NCBI RefSeq assembly: GCF_014633365.1
Contig: NC_068347.1
Coordinates: forward strand, 29,368,116 to 29,432,115
From: Diospyros lotus
Lineage: Eukaryota > Streptophyta > Magnoliopsida > Ericales > Ebenaceae
Direction of reading: 5' to 3'
DNA: 64,000 nucleotides
Numbering within the stretch: the first letter of the stretch is position 1; every line of letters starts with the position of its first letter. This document shows, one piece after another, positions 35,279-46,526 of this stretch. The position numbers and the translations under genes were made by a program. The notes beneath the pieces were generated by a model, which ran no database searches, was not told the DNA's origin, and saw only the letters and a list, made by a program, of their open reading frames with translations.

Positions 35279-36675
35279 GACTGCACTATCACCCTGTAAT
35301 TAAAACACAAAACAAAACACAATAAAAATTTTATATTTTTTTTCCTTTATTTTGGTGAAAGGTTTATACTCATTCGTGTATGAGTATAGTTGTAATCCAA
35401 ATTTAAATTTATATTTTTTGGATGAATCCAGGTCATCCACTAAGAGATTTATTTATTGCAAAATAAAAAGAATGTCACACACAAACACACGCATTTGGAC
35501 AAATTGGTAACAAGGTTTTTTTATGATTTTTTTAGACAACGTAACTAGGAAATAAAGTAAGACAGAAATTGAAATAAATACTGAACGTGAGAATATAAAA
35601 TTGAACAACACTTAAGTTAAGACAATTTCAGCACCAACCCGTTAATTCCCAAACTTTAGCATAAAGGATTAGCAACATTAATTTAATTTCAGATATGAGG
35701 GTTTGTTATTAAATGCAATTAGAGATGATGATAGTTCTAGTTTAAGCTATTCTCATACATGATATGTGGGATTCTAATTTAAACAACTACCATAAATCTA
35801 ATTACAATTAATATACAAAATAACTAAATTAATCATCCGAGTTTGGGTATGATAGCGTTTCCAGTTCTAGTAACTCTCATGCATGATATGAAAGCTCTAA
35901 GTTAGGCTTACGCTTCAATCCAAACCTAGTAATTTCTCAATAATCAAGACATACTCATACTGAAATTTAAATTAATGTTACTCATTTAAAGTGCAGCTTT
36001 CTTTGGGAATCATTGGCGTTGAATACTGTCCTTACTTTAACCCAAGATTAGATTTAACTACTCGTCTCCATTTAAAAGTTGATTGACAGGAATTTAAATA
36101 ACAGAATTTAAAGGGCAGGAATTAAAATAGTAGAAACTAACCGGCCATTTAGGCAGTGGATAATTAAAAGACAAGAATTAAAATTGTAAAAATTTAAAGG
36201 CATAAATTAACCGGCCATTTAGGCGGTGGATAATAAAATAACAATAAATGACATAAGAATTTAAAAGAAGAAAAAAATGAAGTAAGATCACAAGAGAAAA
36301 TATAAAGAAAATGAGAAAGAACAAGAACAATTCTCAAAGAGAGAATTATAAGGAAACGACTAAACTTTGATTCAAGAATAATAATCACCCTTACAAATAC
36401 AATCAAGTGAGCTATTTATAGCCCCCAAGATACAATACAAATCACACAATTTTAATTATTCAACTAGACATAATTATATCTAATGGACACTCACATACTT
36501 AAAGTTAAATGGATTTTAGCTATAATACATATCTAATATTAAATGGATTTTAGCTAAAATACATACCTAATAAAGCACTCATAAAGTTAAATGGATTTTA
36601 GCTATAATACACACCTAATAGTTAAATGGATTTTTGCTAAAAAAACACACCTAATAAAGCACTCACAAAACAAAT
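35279..36675 (-). mobile_element. Athila-like LTR fragment (3' part), left edge of the retroelement complex
   Basis: The fragment starts TGACTGCACTATCACC and follows the LTR at 41206-43227 in the same orientation up to about 42675. There, at an A-rich junction, it switches to an inverted LTR copy at 36685. It retains the TATA segment (CTATAAATAG on the minus strand, 36412-36421), which would read leftwards toward EH2. The left flank is EH2-unit DNA ending CTGGG, with no matching duplication on the right side of the complex. Confidence 0.8.
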
Positions 36676-36960
36676 AAAAAAAAATAATTATACCTTTCTT
36701 TCGATCTTAAATATGGTTTAAATTAGATATTAATATATATTTTATGGTTATATGTAAATTTAAATTGAAAGATGAATGAAATGAAGTTCTAAAGTAAATA
36801 ATAATAATATATAAAATTATATATAATACATATATATCATTATATGCATGCATGTAATATATATATAATATAATCTAATATATATATATGTGCCATGTGT
36901 AATACATATATATAATATATAATTTATTAATAACATTAAATTATTTTTATTTTTTTTAGG

Positions 36961-37113
36961 CATGAAGAATTCAAGCCCATGAAGACTTAAAGTCCATGAA
37001 GAATTCAAGTCCATGAAGAAATCAAAGCCATGGAGAAATCAAGTCCATGAAGAAATCAAACCCATGAAAAATTAAAGTCCATGAAGAATTCAAGCCCATG
37101 AAGAATTAAGGCC
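36961..37113. repeat. 17-bp minisatellite, nine units (LTR, left arm)
   Basis: Units are variants of CATGAAGAATTCAAGCC and CATGAAGAAATCAAGTC, repeated about nine times. The mirror copy in the right arm is at 42767-42919. Confidence 0.85.
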
Positions 37114-37623
37114 CAATTTGAGCAACCCATGGAAAATATTATTTGGAGAAGGCCCAAGGATTATTTTTAATCCTAATGAAGATTAAAAACCAATTTATAG
37201 AAATCTATTTTTATTTTTTATGTGAGAGCTTTATTAGGTGTGTTTTTTAGCTAAAATCCATTTAACTATTAGGTGGATATTATAGCTAAAATCCATTTAA
37301 CTTTATGAGTGCTTTATTAGGTATGTATTTTAGCTAAAATCCATTTAATATTAGGTGTGTATTATAGCTAAAATCCATTTAACTTTAAGTGTGTGAGTGC
37401 CCATTAGATATAATTATGTCTAATTGAATAATTGAAATTGTGTGGTTTGTATTGCATCTTGTGGCCTATAAGCATCTATTGATAAAATCGGTAACTCTAT
37501 TTCTCTTTTACTTTATTTTTGTTTGTGCATTGTATATGAGACTGAGATCAGGTAGAATTTTGAAACAGTATTTTCATATCATTCTGAGTCTTTACCTGCA
37601 ATTGGATTGTCAACTTTACACTC

Positions 37624-38883
37624 ATGTCTCAAAATTACTACAATCTGTCTGCACAAGATACTTATCATGATGAAAATTATCATTTTGAATCTGATTTGTC
37701 TAGACCTCTTAAGGATTATCTATACCCTCTTAGGCAAACCACTTTTGATTTGCAATCAGACACTACCCATTTGTTACCCACTTACCATGAAATTGAGGTT
37801 TGGTGTGCTGTGTGTGAGACTTCAGCTCATTTAACGGATGACTGCCCTATAATACCTGCTTTTAAGGAGGTATTGTATGGTCAATCCAGTTACACACACA
37901 CACACAACTATGAGAGAATGTATTACCAGAACCATGAAGAAAACTACCATTCGGACTTTGATGCATATCACCTTAATTCACACTTTCATCCAAATTTCTC
38001 ATGGGAAAATGATTTTGTAGCCCAACCACATGAGCACTTCCTTTCCCAGCCTCAATCATTTCAAACTAATGAAGGGTCTACATTCGATGCATATCAACCC
38101 CCTCATGGGAGTTCATTAGAAGATACCTTCAATCTATTTATGCAAGGCCAAATGGAAATTTTTACACAAATGTCCAAATGTCAAGAACATACTATTAGAG
38201 TTACAGAGGACATTAGGAACCAATTGACACAGCTAACACAGACTTTGAGCATGTCAGAGCCTGTCCATCCCAACTCACTCCAAATCCCATTAATAAAACC
38301 CATCATCAAAAGAGAAAGTCAGGAGCAGGACATAGGAGTGACTGTCTTAAGGAATGGAGAAATAATTGAGAAACTTGATGCCCCTAGGACAGTACACCCT
38401 TTGGTGCAAGAAGAGAGAGTGGTTGATCACAGTGAGGTAGATGTCAATGAAGACTTGGAGGAAGAAAAAGACCAAAATGATGTAAGAAAAGAAGAAATCT
38501 GGGAGGAAGAAGAGGATAAAATTCGAGAGCCAAAATGTGAAAAAATCATAAGTTTATCCACATTTACCCCTCAATTTCTATCTTTTAGGTTAGTCGATAT
38601 TATTGAGGATCAAATTAAACCAAACACGTGTGAGATGTTTGTGCAAATTAATGTGCCATACGCGGATATAATAAAACCAACACCTCTGGACAATATATTT
38701 TCAAAATATATATGTGCATTCATGAGAAAAATCAATTTATATAATTTTGAAAATAACTTTAAAAGTGGTGTAGTGAATGGGAGATATTATACGATTAGGT
38801 GGGCAACCACTCATTTGATCCTTAATTGGAAGAAAAGAAAAAAAAATTCTAAAAAAAAAATAAATAAAAATATAATAAAATAA
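37624..38883 (+). CDS. Athila-like Gag polyprotein fragment, left arm, 419 aa
   Basis: Intact frame encoding a retrotransposon Gag-type protein without a capsid N-terminus. A CCHC-type zinc knuckle lies at Cys61, Cys64, His69 and Cys74 (CAVCETSAHLTDDC). It is followed by a Tyr/His/Asn-rich segment (Asn-His-Tyr-Asp repeats, ~80-125), a helical stretch with QLTQLTQTLSMSEP, an acidic Glu/Asp run (~270-300) and a region with FVQINVPYADIIKPTPLD typical of the Gag C-terminus of Athila/Tat elements. No protease or polymerase follows. It is nearly identical to the minus-strand copy at 39736-40977; one residue differs (Asn/Asp in PLDNIF/PLDDIF) and the C-termini differ by a poly-A length change. Transposon gene, not a host gene. 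Confidence 0.8.
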   Translation: MSQNYYNLSAQDTYHDENYHFESDLSRPLKDYLYPLRQTTFDLQSDTTHLLPTYHEIEVWCAVCETSAHLTDDCPIIPAFKEVLYGQSSYTHTHNYERMYYQNHEENYHSDFDAYHLNSHFHPNFSWENDFVAQPHEHFLSQPQSFQTNEGSTFDAYQPPHGSSLEDTFNLFMQGQMEIFTQMSKCQEHTIRVTEDIRNQLTQLTQTLSMSEPVHPNSLQIPLIKPIIKRESQEQDIGVTVLRNGEIIEKLDAPRTVHPLVQEERVVDHSEVDVNEDLEEEKDQNDVRKEEIWEEEEDKIREPKCEKIISLSTFTPQFLSFRLVDIIEDQIKPNTCEMFVQINVPYADIIKPTPLDNIFSKYICAFMRKINLYNFENNFKSGVVNGRYYTIRWATTHLILNWKKRKKNSKKKINKNIIK

Positions 38884-39154
38884 TTTTATATATATATATA
38901 TATATACATATAAGTTGTTCCTTTTCTTCATTACTTAACTAGTGTTTCTCTATGTGCAGTCTAAATAAAATTTCTCCATACGAGTTTATGTATTGAAGAC
39001 CGCCAGGTATGCCTATCTTCTATCCTTTTATTGCCAATTGAGGACAATACGCAATTTAAGTTGGGGGGTAAGGTGTCTACAAAAAAAAAAATAAAAAAAA
39101 AAAAAAAACCAAAATTAATTAAACAAAAAAAATTGAATTGAGAGAGACAGAATT

Positions 39155-39436
39155 GACGCTGGTGGTAGCCATCTTTTCTTGGGCAGTGCAATCACACTGC
39201 CCTATAAAGAAAGAAGGCACACTGCCAAATGTTGAAAACAGAGGTGCCGAGCGTTGAAAAAAAAAAGGCACACTGCCAAATGTTGAAAAATGAGACGCTA
39301 AACGACGTCAAGTCTGACGGTGCAATTATGGCATGCCTCGAGTCGAGTGTAGAATAGTGATGCCCATTGCTCTATAAGAGACTCCATATCTGTATGAGGC
39401 AAGTCACCCCTCTTGAGCTCAATCTTCTCTCCTTTG
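39155..39436. other. 282-bp spacer between palindrome arms
   Basis: Single-copy sequence separating the two inverted arms. It contains two direct copies of AAGGCACACTGCCAAATGTT (about 39206 and 39267) and a CTATAAGAG near 39372. No coding potential is seen. In an RNA transcript of the locus it would form the loop. Confidence 0.75.
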
Positions 39437-41205
39437 TGTCAATTCTGTCTCTCTCAATTCAATTTTTTTTGTTTAATTAATTTTGGTTTATGTTTTTTTT
39501 TTTTTTTTTTTTTTTTTTTTTGTAGACACCTTACCCCCAACTTAAATTGCGTATTGTCCTCAATTGGCAATAAAAGGATAGAAGATAGGCATACCTGGCG
39601 GTCTTCAATACATAAACTCGTATGGAGAAATTTTATTTAGACTGCACATAGAGAAACACTAGTTAAGTAATGAAGAAAAGGAACAACTTATATGTATATA
39701 TATATATATATAAAATTATTTTATTATATTTTTATTTATTTTTTTTTTAGAATTTTTTTTTTTCTTTTCTTCCAATTAAGGATCAAATGAGTGGTTGCCC
39801 ACCTAATCGTATAATATCTCCCATTCACTACACCACTTTTAAAGTTATTTTCAAAATTATATAAATTGATTTTTCTCATGAATGCACATATATATTTTGA
39901 AAATATATCGTCCAGAGGTGTTGGTTTTATTATATCCGCGTATGGCACATTAATTTGCACAAACATCTCACACGTGTTTGGTTTAATTTGATCCTCAATA
40001 ATATCGACTAACCTAAAAGATAGAAATTGAGGGGTAAATGTGGATAAACTTATGATTTTTTCACATTTTGGCTCTCGAATTTTATCCTCTTCTTCCTCCC
40101 AGATTTCTTCTTTTCTTACATCATTTTGGTCTTTTTCTTCCTCCAAGTCTTCATTGACATCTACCTCACTGTGATCAACCACTCTCTCTTCTTGCACCAA
40201 AGGGTGTACTGTCCTAGGGGCATCAAGTTTCTCAATTATTTCTCCATTCCTTAAGACAGTCACTCCTATGTCCTGCTCCTGACTTTCTCTTTTGATGATG
40301 GGTTTTATTAATGGGATTTGGAGTGAGTTGGGATGGACAGGCTCTGACATGCTCAAAGTCTGTGTTAGCTGTGTCAATTGGTTCCTAATGTCCTCTGTAA
40401 CTCTAATAGTATGTTCTTGACATTTGGACATTTGTGTAAAAATTTCCATTTGGCCTTGCATAAATAGATTGAAGGTATCTTCTAATGAACTCCCATGAGG
40501 GGGTTGATATGCATCGAATGTAGACCCTTCATTAGTTTGAAATGATTGAGGCTGGGAAAGGAAGTGCTCATGTGGTTGGGCTACAAAATCATTTTCCCAT
40601 GAGAAATTTGGATGAAAGTGTGAATTAAGGTGATATGCATCAAAGTCCGAATGGTAGTTTTCTTCATGGTTCTGGTAATACATTCTCTCATAGTTGTGTG
40701 TGTGTGTGTAACTGGATTGACCATACAATACCTCCTTAAAAGCAGGTATTATAGGGCAGTCATCCGTTAAATGAGCTGAAGTCTCACACACAGCACACCA
40801 AACCTCAATTTCATGGTAAGTGGGTAACAAATGGGTAGTGTCTGATTGCAAATCAAAAGTGGTTTGCCTAAGAGGGTATAGATAATCCTTAAGAGGTCTA
40901 GACAAATCAGATTCAAAATGATAATTTTCATCATGATAAGTATCTTGTGCAGACAGATTGTAGTAATTTTGAGACATGAGTGTAAAGTTGACAATCCAAT
41001 TGCAGGTAAAGACTCAGAATGATATGAAAATACTGTTTCAAAATTCTACCTGATCTCAGTCTCATATACAATGCACAAACAAAAATAAAGTAAAAGAGAA
41101 ATAGAGTTACCGATTTTATCAAGAGATGCTTATTCTTTTTTATTTTTTATTTTATTTTTTTCTTTTTGTTTTTGCCTTAATCTCCCCGGCAACGACGCCA
41201 AAATT
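39437..41205 (-). mobile_element. Right arm, internal region: leader, primer-binding site and gag
   Basis: Minus-oriented internal region of the Athila-like element. CCCCGGCAACGACGCCA at 41184-41200 matches the 3' end of plant tRNA-Asp with one mismatch, so this is the primer-binding site, lying five bases from the LTR end. A leader and gag follow. There is no pol and no second LTR in this orientation, since the element runs into the spacer and the opposite arm. Confidence 0.88.
39736..40977 (-). CDS. Athila-like Gag polyprotein fragment, right arm, 413 aa
   Basis: Mirror copy of the left-arm gag. The ATG at 40977 lies about 210 bases after the tRNA-Asp primer site, as expected for the first frame of the element. 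It has the same CCHC knuckle at residues 61-74, acidic run and Gag C-terminal region. The last residues diverge from the left copy through a different A-tract length. This copy is the one correctly placed behind a complete LTR. It has no capsid or pol, so the family member is non-autonomous. Confidence 0.8.
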   Translation of the reverse strand: MSQNYYNLSAQDTYHDENYHFESDLSRPLKDYLYPLRQTTFDLQSDTTHLLPTYHEIEVWCAVCETSAHLTDDCPIIPAFKEVLYGQSSYTHTHNYERMYYQNHEENYHSDFDAYHLNSHFHPNFSWENDFVAQPHEHFLSQPQSFQTNEGSTFDAYQPPHGSSLEDTFNLFMQGQMEIFTQMSKCQEHTIRVTEDIRNQLTQLTQTLSMSEPVHPNSLQIPLIKPIIKRESQEQDIGVTVLRNGEIIEKLDAPRTVHPLVQEERVVDHSEVDVNEDLEEEKDQNDVRKEEIWEEEEDKIREPKCEKIISLSTFTPQFLSFRLVDIIEDQIKPNTCEMFVQINVPYADIIKPTPLDDIFSKYICAFMRKINLYNFENNFKSGVVNGRYYTIRWATTHLILNWKKRKKKILKKK

Positions 41206-43227
41206 TGACTGCACTCTCACCCTGCAATTAAAACACAATAAAAACAAATCATAATAAAACTTTTATATTTTTTTTATTTTAGTGAGAGGTTTATACTCGC
41301 CAGTGTACGAGTGCAGTTGTAGTCCAAATTTAAATTTATATTTTCTGGATGAATCCAGGTCGTCCACTGAGAGATTTATTTATGGCAAAAGAAAAAGAAT
41401 GTCACACACACGCACACGCATTTGGACAAATTGACAACAAGATTTTTTATGGTTTTGTTTTTAGACAACAGATACTAGAAAATAAAGTAAAACATTAAAC
41501 GTAAAAATATGAATTTGGATAGTGCTTGGGTTAAGACAATTTCAGTACCAACCCGTTGATTCCCAAATTTTAGCATATAAGATTAGCAACATTAATTTAA
41601 TTTCAGATATGAGGGTTTGTTATTAAATGCAATTAGAGATGATGATAGTTCTAGGTTAAGCAATCCCCATACATGATATGCGGGATTCTAATTTAAGCAA
41701 CTACCATAAATTCAATTACAATTAATATACAAAACAACTAAATTAATCATCCGGGTTTGGGTATGATAGCGTTTCCAGTTCTAGTAACTCTCATACATGG
41801 CATGAAAGCTCTAAGTTAGGCTTACGCTCCAATCCAAACCTAGTGATTTTTTAATAATTAATACACACTCATACTGAAATTTAAATTAATGTTACTTATT
41901 TAAAGCGCAACTTTCTTTGGGAATCATTGGCATTGGACACTGTCCTTGCCTTAACCCAAGATTAGATTTAACTACTCATTTTTATTTGAAAGTTAATTGA
42001 CAAAAATTTAAATGACGTAATTTAAATAACAGAATTTAAATGACAAGAAATTTAAAAGCATAAACTAACCGGCCATTTAGGCGGTGGATAATTAAATGAC
42101 AAGAATTAAAATTGCAGAAATTTAAAGGCATAAACTAACCGGCCATTTAGGCGGTGAATAATTAAATGACAAGAATTAAAATTACAGAAATTTAAATTAA
42201 CCGGCCATTTAGGCGGTGAATAATAAAGTAATAATAAATGACATAAGAATTTAAAAGAAGAAAGAAAAAAAAGTAAGATTATAAGAGAAAGTACTAAAGA
42301 AAATGAGAAAGAACAAGAACAATTCTCAAAGAGAGAATTATAAGGAAACAACTAAACTTTTATTCAAGAATAATAATCACACTTACAAATGCAATCAAGT
42401 GAGCTATTTATAGGCCACAAGATGCAATACAAACCACACAATTTCAATTATTCAATTAGACATAATTATATCTAATGGGCACTCACACACTTAAAGTTAA
42501 ATGGATTTTAGCTATAATACACACCTAATATTAAATGGATTTTAGCTAAAATACATACCTAATAAAGCACTCATAAAGTTAAATGGATTTTAGCTATAAT
42601 ATCCACCTAATAGTTAAATGGATTTTAGCTAAAAAACACACCTAATAAAGCTCTCACATAAAAAATAAAAATAGATTTCTATAAATTGGTTTTTAATCTT
42701 CATTAGGATTAAAAATAATCCTTGGGCCTTCTCCAAATAATATTTTCCATGGGTTGCTCAAATTGGGCCTTAATTCTTCATGGGCTTGAATTCTTCATGG
42801 ACTTTAATTTTTCATGGGTTTGATTTCTTCATGGACTTGATTTCTCCATGGCTTTGATTTCTTCATGGACTTGAATTCTTCATGGACTTTAAGTCTTCAT
42901 GGGCTTGAATTCTTTATGCCTAAAAAAAATAAAAATAATTTAATGTTATTAATAAATTATATATTATATATATGTATTACACATGGCACATATATATATA
43001 TTAGATTATATTATATATATATTACATGCATGCATATAATGATATATATGTATTATATATAATTTTATATATTATTATTATTTACTTTAGAACTTCATTT
43101 CATTCATCTTTCAATTTAAATTTACATATAACCATAAAATATATATTAATATCTAATTTAAACCATATTTAAGATCGAAAGAAGGGTATAATTATAACAA
43201 AATTTTTACAAAATTAACCACTAATCA
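41206..43227 (-). mobile_element. Complete Athila-like LTR (2.02 kb), right arm
   Basis: On the + strand it begins TGACTGCACTCTCACC and ends TTAACCACTAATCA; read in its own orientation it runs TGATTAGTGG...GTGCAGTCA. A TATA box CTATAAATAG lies at 42413-42404 (minus). Transcription from it would run through leader, gag, the spacer and into the opposite arm. The 42412-43195 part pairs with 36685-37470; the 41206-42408 part is unpaired but matches the same-orientation fragment at 35279. The base after 43227 begins GTTAA, which does not match the left flank. Confidence 0.88.
42767..42919. repeat. 17-bp minisatellite, nine units (LTR, right arm)
   Basis: Reverse complement of the array at 36961-37113, with the same number of units and the same internal variants. 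Confidence 0.85.
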
Positions 43228-43444
43228 GTTAACGTTGAGCAAAATTCAATGAGTAAGTAGTTATATTTTTAAGTTTAGTGAGTGTATGTTAAATTAATTT
43301 TTGCCATATTAGATTCTGTTAGCCATGTCAAATTCCGTTAGTAATAGTTGACGGAGTTATAATGAGTGATGGACGGTTAACGTTGAGTAAAGTTCAATGA
43401 GTAACTGGTTAAAATTTAAAGTTCTATGAATAAATAATTATAAC
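43228..43444. other. Short non-coding stretch between two retroelements
   Basis: Contains two copies of a GTTAACGTTGAG(C/T)AAA block (43228 and about 43379). The upstream side of the solo LTR insertion. No match to the EH duplication units is seen. Confidence 0.5.
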
Positions 43445-46185
43445 TGTAACACCTCGTTTTCAACATCAAACACACAATATAAATCTCTCGATATACATAC
43501 CCTCATCATAATCATTTCTCGACAATCCCGATTATACCTTCTCAACATATCAAAATTTAAAAATTTATAAACTAAGATAGGTATTATCAATCACATCAGC
43601 AGAAGCAAGACCGAAACCTCAAAGATATATAACCGACAAATTCCTTTTACAATTAAATAACCAAATCGATGTTTCACATGAAAATATCAAAATATTACAT
43701 AACCTCTGAACATCGTAATCATAGACAAAGAGCTACGAAAACTAAACATAACAGCTACATCTCGATGACATCATTTCCCTTAGCGCCACTACTTTCACCT
43801 GGAACGTTTGAATATTCCAAGGATATAGTCCAAATTAGATGCTGAATCATCTAAGTGAGAGTTCAAAAACATCTTCATGAATATATGCAAAATCATGTAT
43901 AAAACTGACAAATCCTGACCAGCCTCAACTTAAGAGAATCCCACATAGCACTTAGCCCTAACCGGGGAAAATGCAATCTCTCTAAAGGCTACACGACCAC
44001 ATCGACCCATTGGCAAACACAATCCTGCTTAAGAGGGACAACCTCGACATATGAACTCGGGAATCACCCCATTATCATTGTTAAGTATTACGCTTCTACT
44101 CAAAAGCTTTCCAAAACCCAATGCAACCCTAGCCCCAAGAGTATCACATCAGCACTATCCCCGGAATCAACGACACCTTGATATTAATGCTATTGCTCAA
44201 AGGAACCTGGGGTGATGTCCATTCTCAGCCTCGCCATTTGAGCCAACAACCGGAGTGGTGTCCACTCTTAGCCCCGCCACTTGAGTACCATAAGGTGAAA
44301 TCCGTTTCAACCCCGTCCCAAGTGGGCCACAAAGCATTAATTCTCGGCAGGCATCCCGAGTGCTGTCACTCAAGGGCCACGTCACAAGTTAACAACCCAC
44401 GACCCACATGGCCAACACATAACATGCCAATGTCGAAAATCATAACATGCATGACATAAAATCAACATTTCAATATATGCAATTTACCGTATGAAATTCA
44501 ATGCATGTGTAAATAATCGTTTGGACGAACCATCGCACGAAACCAGCCGCTCACGATAAATCAAAAGTGATCAAAAGTAACAAGAATATGCATAAGAATT
44601 GGATTGAACAACTCACAGTAAACCATTCACATGCCACAAACAAGTTTTTCTAGTAAAACCACTCACATTGGGCAAAATTTAAGATTCTTCGAAATGCGTG
44701 CCTGATCTCGATTCTCGTGCCAAGCGTTCTATAGTTCAACCTCGAGCTCAACGATACCCTAGACATCATATGCATTCAAAGGAAAGTCAATATCTATTTT
44801 CCCAATTTTCTCATAATTTTTCTCTAATTTCTTCCTATTTTTCTCTCGATAATTTCAAGTAAATACCTCTTCAAGTATTTTTCCAAATTTTTCTCCCCAA
44901 AAATTCATAAAACAATATTTATAAGCCTTTGGAATTTTATGAAAATTTTTCAGATTTTTCTCCTATTTTCTTCAATTTCCATAATTACTTTTCCTTGAGA
45001 AAATTTATTTCTCCTTGATTTCCTTAGAATTTCCTCCATGAAAATCACCAGAATTAATAAAATAAATTCCTTATCCTTCTGGAATTTTCTCATAATTTTC
45101 TAAAAATTCCTCATATTTATTTTCCATCTACCTTTTCTTTCAAAAATCCAAAATAATTATCTCCTTAAGAAATTTCCAAGATAAAAATTCACAAAAATAA
45201 ACTATTCATTTTTATTGAATTTCTGAATATTTTTTCAGAATTTTATTTCCTTTAATTCTATTTTTCTCAAATTTTCTATATTTTTTACATTTAAAAAAAT
45301 ATAGAAATTACCTCCGGTCATCTTCTCTAGCGACCGGCGACCTGCTCTGATGGCTGATATGATGATACCACCTTGAAGCCCTCCTCAAGACGATCACAAT
45401 GACACCCTCATATGGCCTAAAAACTTGCCGAAAATAGCCCGAATGGTCGATTTACAGTCCGACTCTGGTAAAACTTCGTGTTTTCCGGCGAGCTTCGAAA
45501 CACCTTCAAACCTTAATGAAACTTCACGAAATTCTCCAGAATTGATCCTCAATACATGGGGAATAAAAGCCCCTTATCCCATACCTCTAATTCGCTCCCA
45601 AACGTGAGAAATTCGAAGTAAAATTTTTTGATGCATTCGGTCACATTGAAACCTTTATTTATACTCATTTTTGAAACCCAATCGAGCCATAGCTGATCAA
45701 ATCGACGCCTCTATCATCCTTACAACCATTTAATGACCTCAAATCGTGATGATTTCATACGAATCGTCCTTCCTCAAAAAATTCGACGACCGCGACCATG
45801 CCTCGCCATTTTCTGTTAAATCACTACCATCCTCGGTCGATCTCGACCCATATCCGATCCTAATCAAACCCCCATGTCCATGCCAAACTCGCCCATGCCG
45901 TAGTCGTTGATTTGAGGGTGACGACGGCAAGTGTGGTGACCATGCCTCACGCTACAAATTCTGTTTTTTTTTTTTTTCTAACATGATAAAACATAATATT
46001 TTTTTATTAAAAACAACTATAACCTATACCAAACATTCTTGGGACACATTTACTAATGTACCATTTTTTTAGGCATCCAGGTCCCAAGTACTCCTTCCAA
46101 TCGATTCGGCGATTTATTTTTACTATCAAGTCGTTTTTCAATATTTTAAACTTATATCAATTTCATGAAGATTTCGGGTATTACA
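43445..46185. mobile_element. Solo LTR, 2.74 kb, Ty3-type ends
   Basis: The unit begins TGTAACACCTCG and ends CGGGTATTACA, with a perfect 5-bp target duplication ATAAC on both sides (43440-43444 and 46186-46190). No internal retrotransposon sequence is present. Read on the minus strand it starts TGTAATACCCGAAATCTTC, the usual style of long LTRs of plant Ty3 chromoviruses, so the minus orientation is more likely. The short open frames inside are not genes. Confidence 0.85.
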
Positions 46186-46303
46186 ATAACTTTAAAGATC
46201 AATGACTATTTATTAATTTTATCCAAATAAAAAATGAACTTGTATTTTACGCTAAAGGTTAGATATGTAATTTTATTGAAGTGGTCCACCTTTGATTTCG
46301 CGT

Positions 46304-46497
46304 AGCATTATTCTTCCTTTTATCACTTTCCAAGGAAACAAACAAGCTCTTGATGCCGCTATGTATTAATCGAAGGAAACGAATACTGCAAGCCAGTGAA
46401 AGCATTATCCTTCATTTGATCACTTTCCCAGGAAACAAACAAGCTCTTGATGCCGCCATGTATTAATCGAAGGAAACGAATCCTGCAAGCCAGTGAA
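46304..46497. repeat. 97-bp tandem duplication in the EH3 5' leader
   Basis: Two adjacent copies (46304-46400 and 46401-46497), each running from AGCATTAT through CACTTTCC, GGAAACAAACAAGCTCTTGA and GCAAGCCAGTGAA. EH1 and EH2 have one copy of this leader. It lies immediately before the start codon at 46527. Confidence 0.9.
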
Positions 46498-46526
46498 ACC
46501 CACAGTTTGGGGAGAGATAGAGAGAG

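Larger units (their letters stand above)
36685..39154 (+). mobile_element. Left arm of retrotransposon palindrome: truncated LTR plus gag
   Basis: This arm is the reverse complement of 39437-43195. It consists of the LTR 5' part (36685-37470) joined directly to leader and gag sequence (37471-39154). Relative to the right arm it lacks about 1.28 kb covering the LTR from its TATA box onward, the primer-binding site and part of the leader. The junction shows 4-base microhomology ATAA. The LTR part contains a 17-bp minisatellite (36961-37113) and four to five repeats with TTTTAGCTAAAATCCATTTAA. Confidence 0.9.

Noticed and set aside
37624..40977. The two ~415-codon frames as a host gene pair
   Set aside because: The CCHC knuckle, Gag-type C-terminus, adjacent tRNA-Asp primer site and LTR identify retrotransposon gag.
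36685..43195. Palindrome as a sequencing or assembly fold-back artefact
   Set aside because: The arms differ by a 1.28-kb deletion, by poly-A lengths and by substitutions, and are bounded by different sequences. An artefact would normally be symmetrical. Spanning long reads would still be the decisive check.
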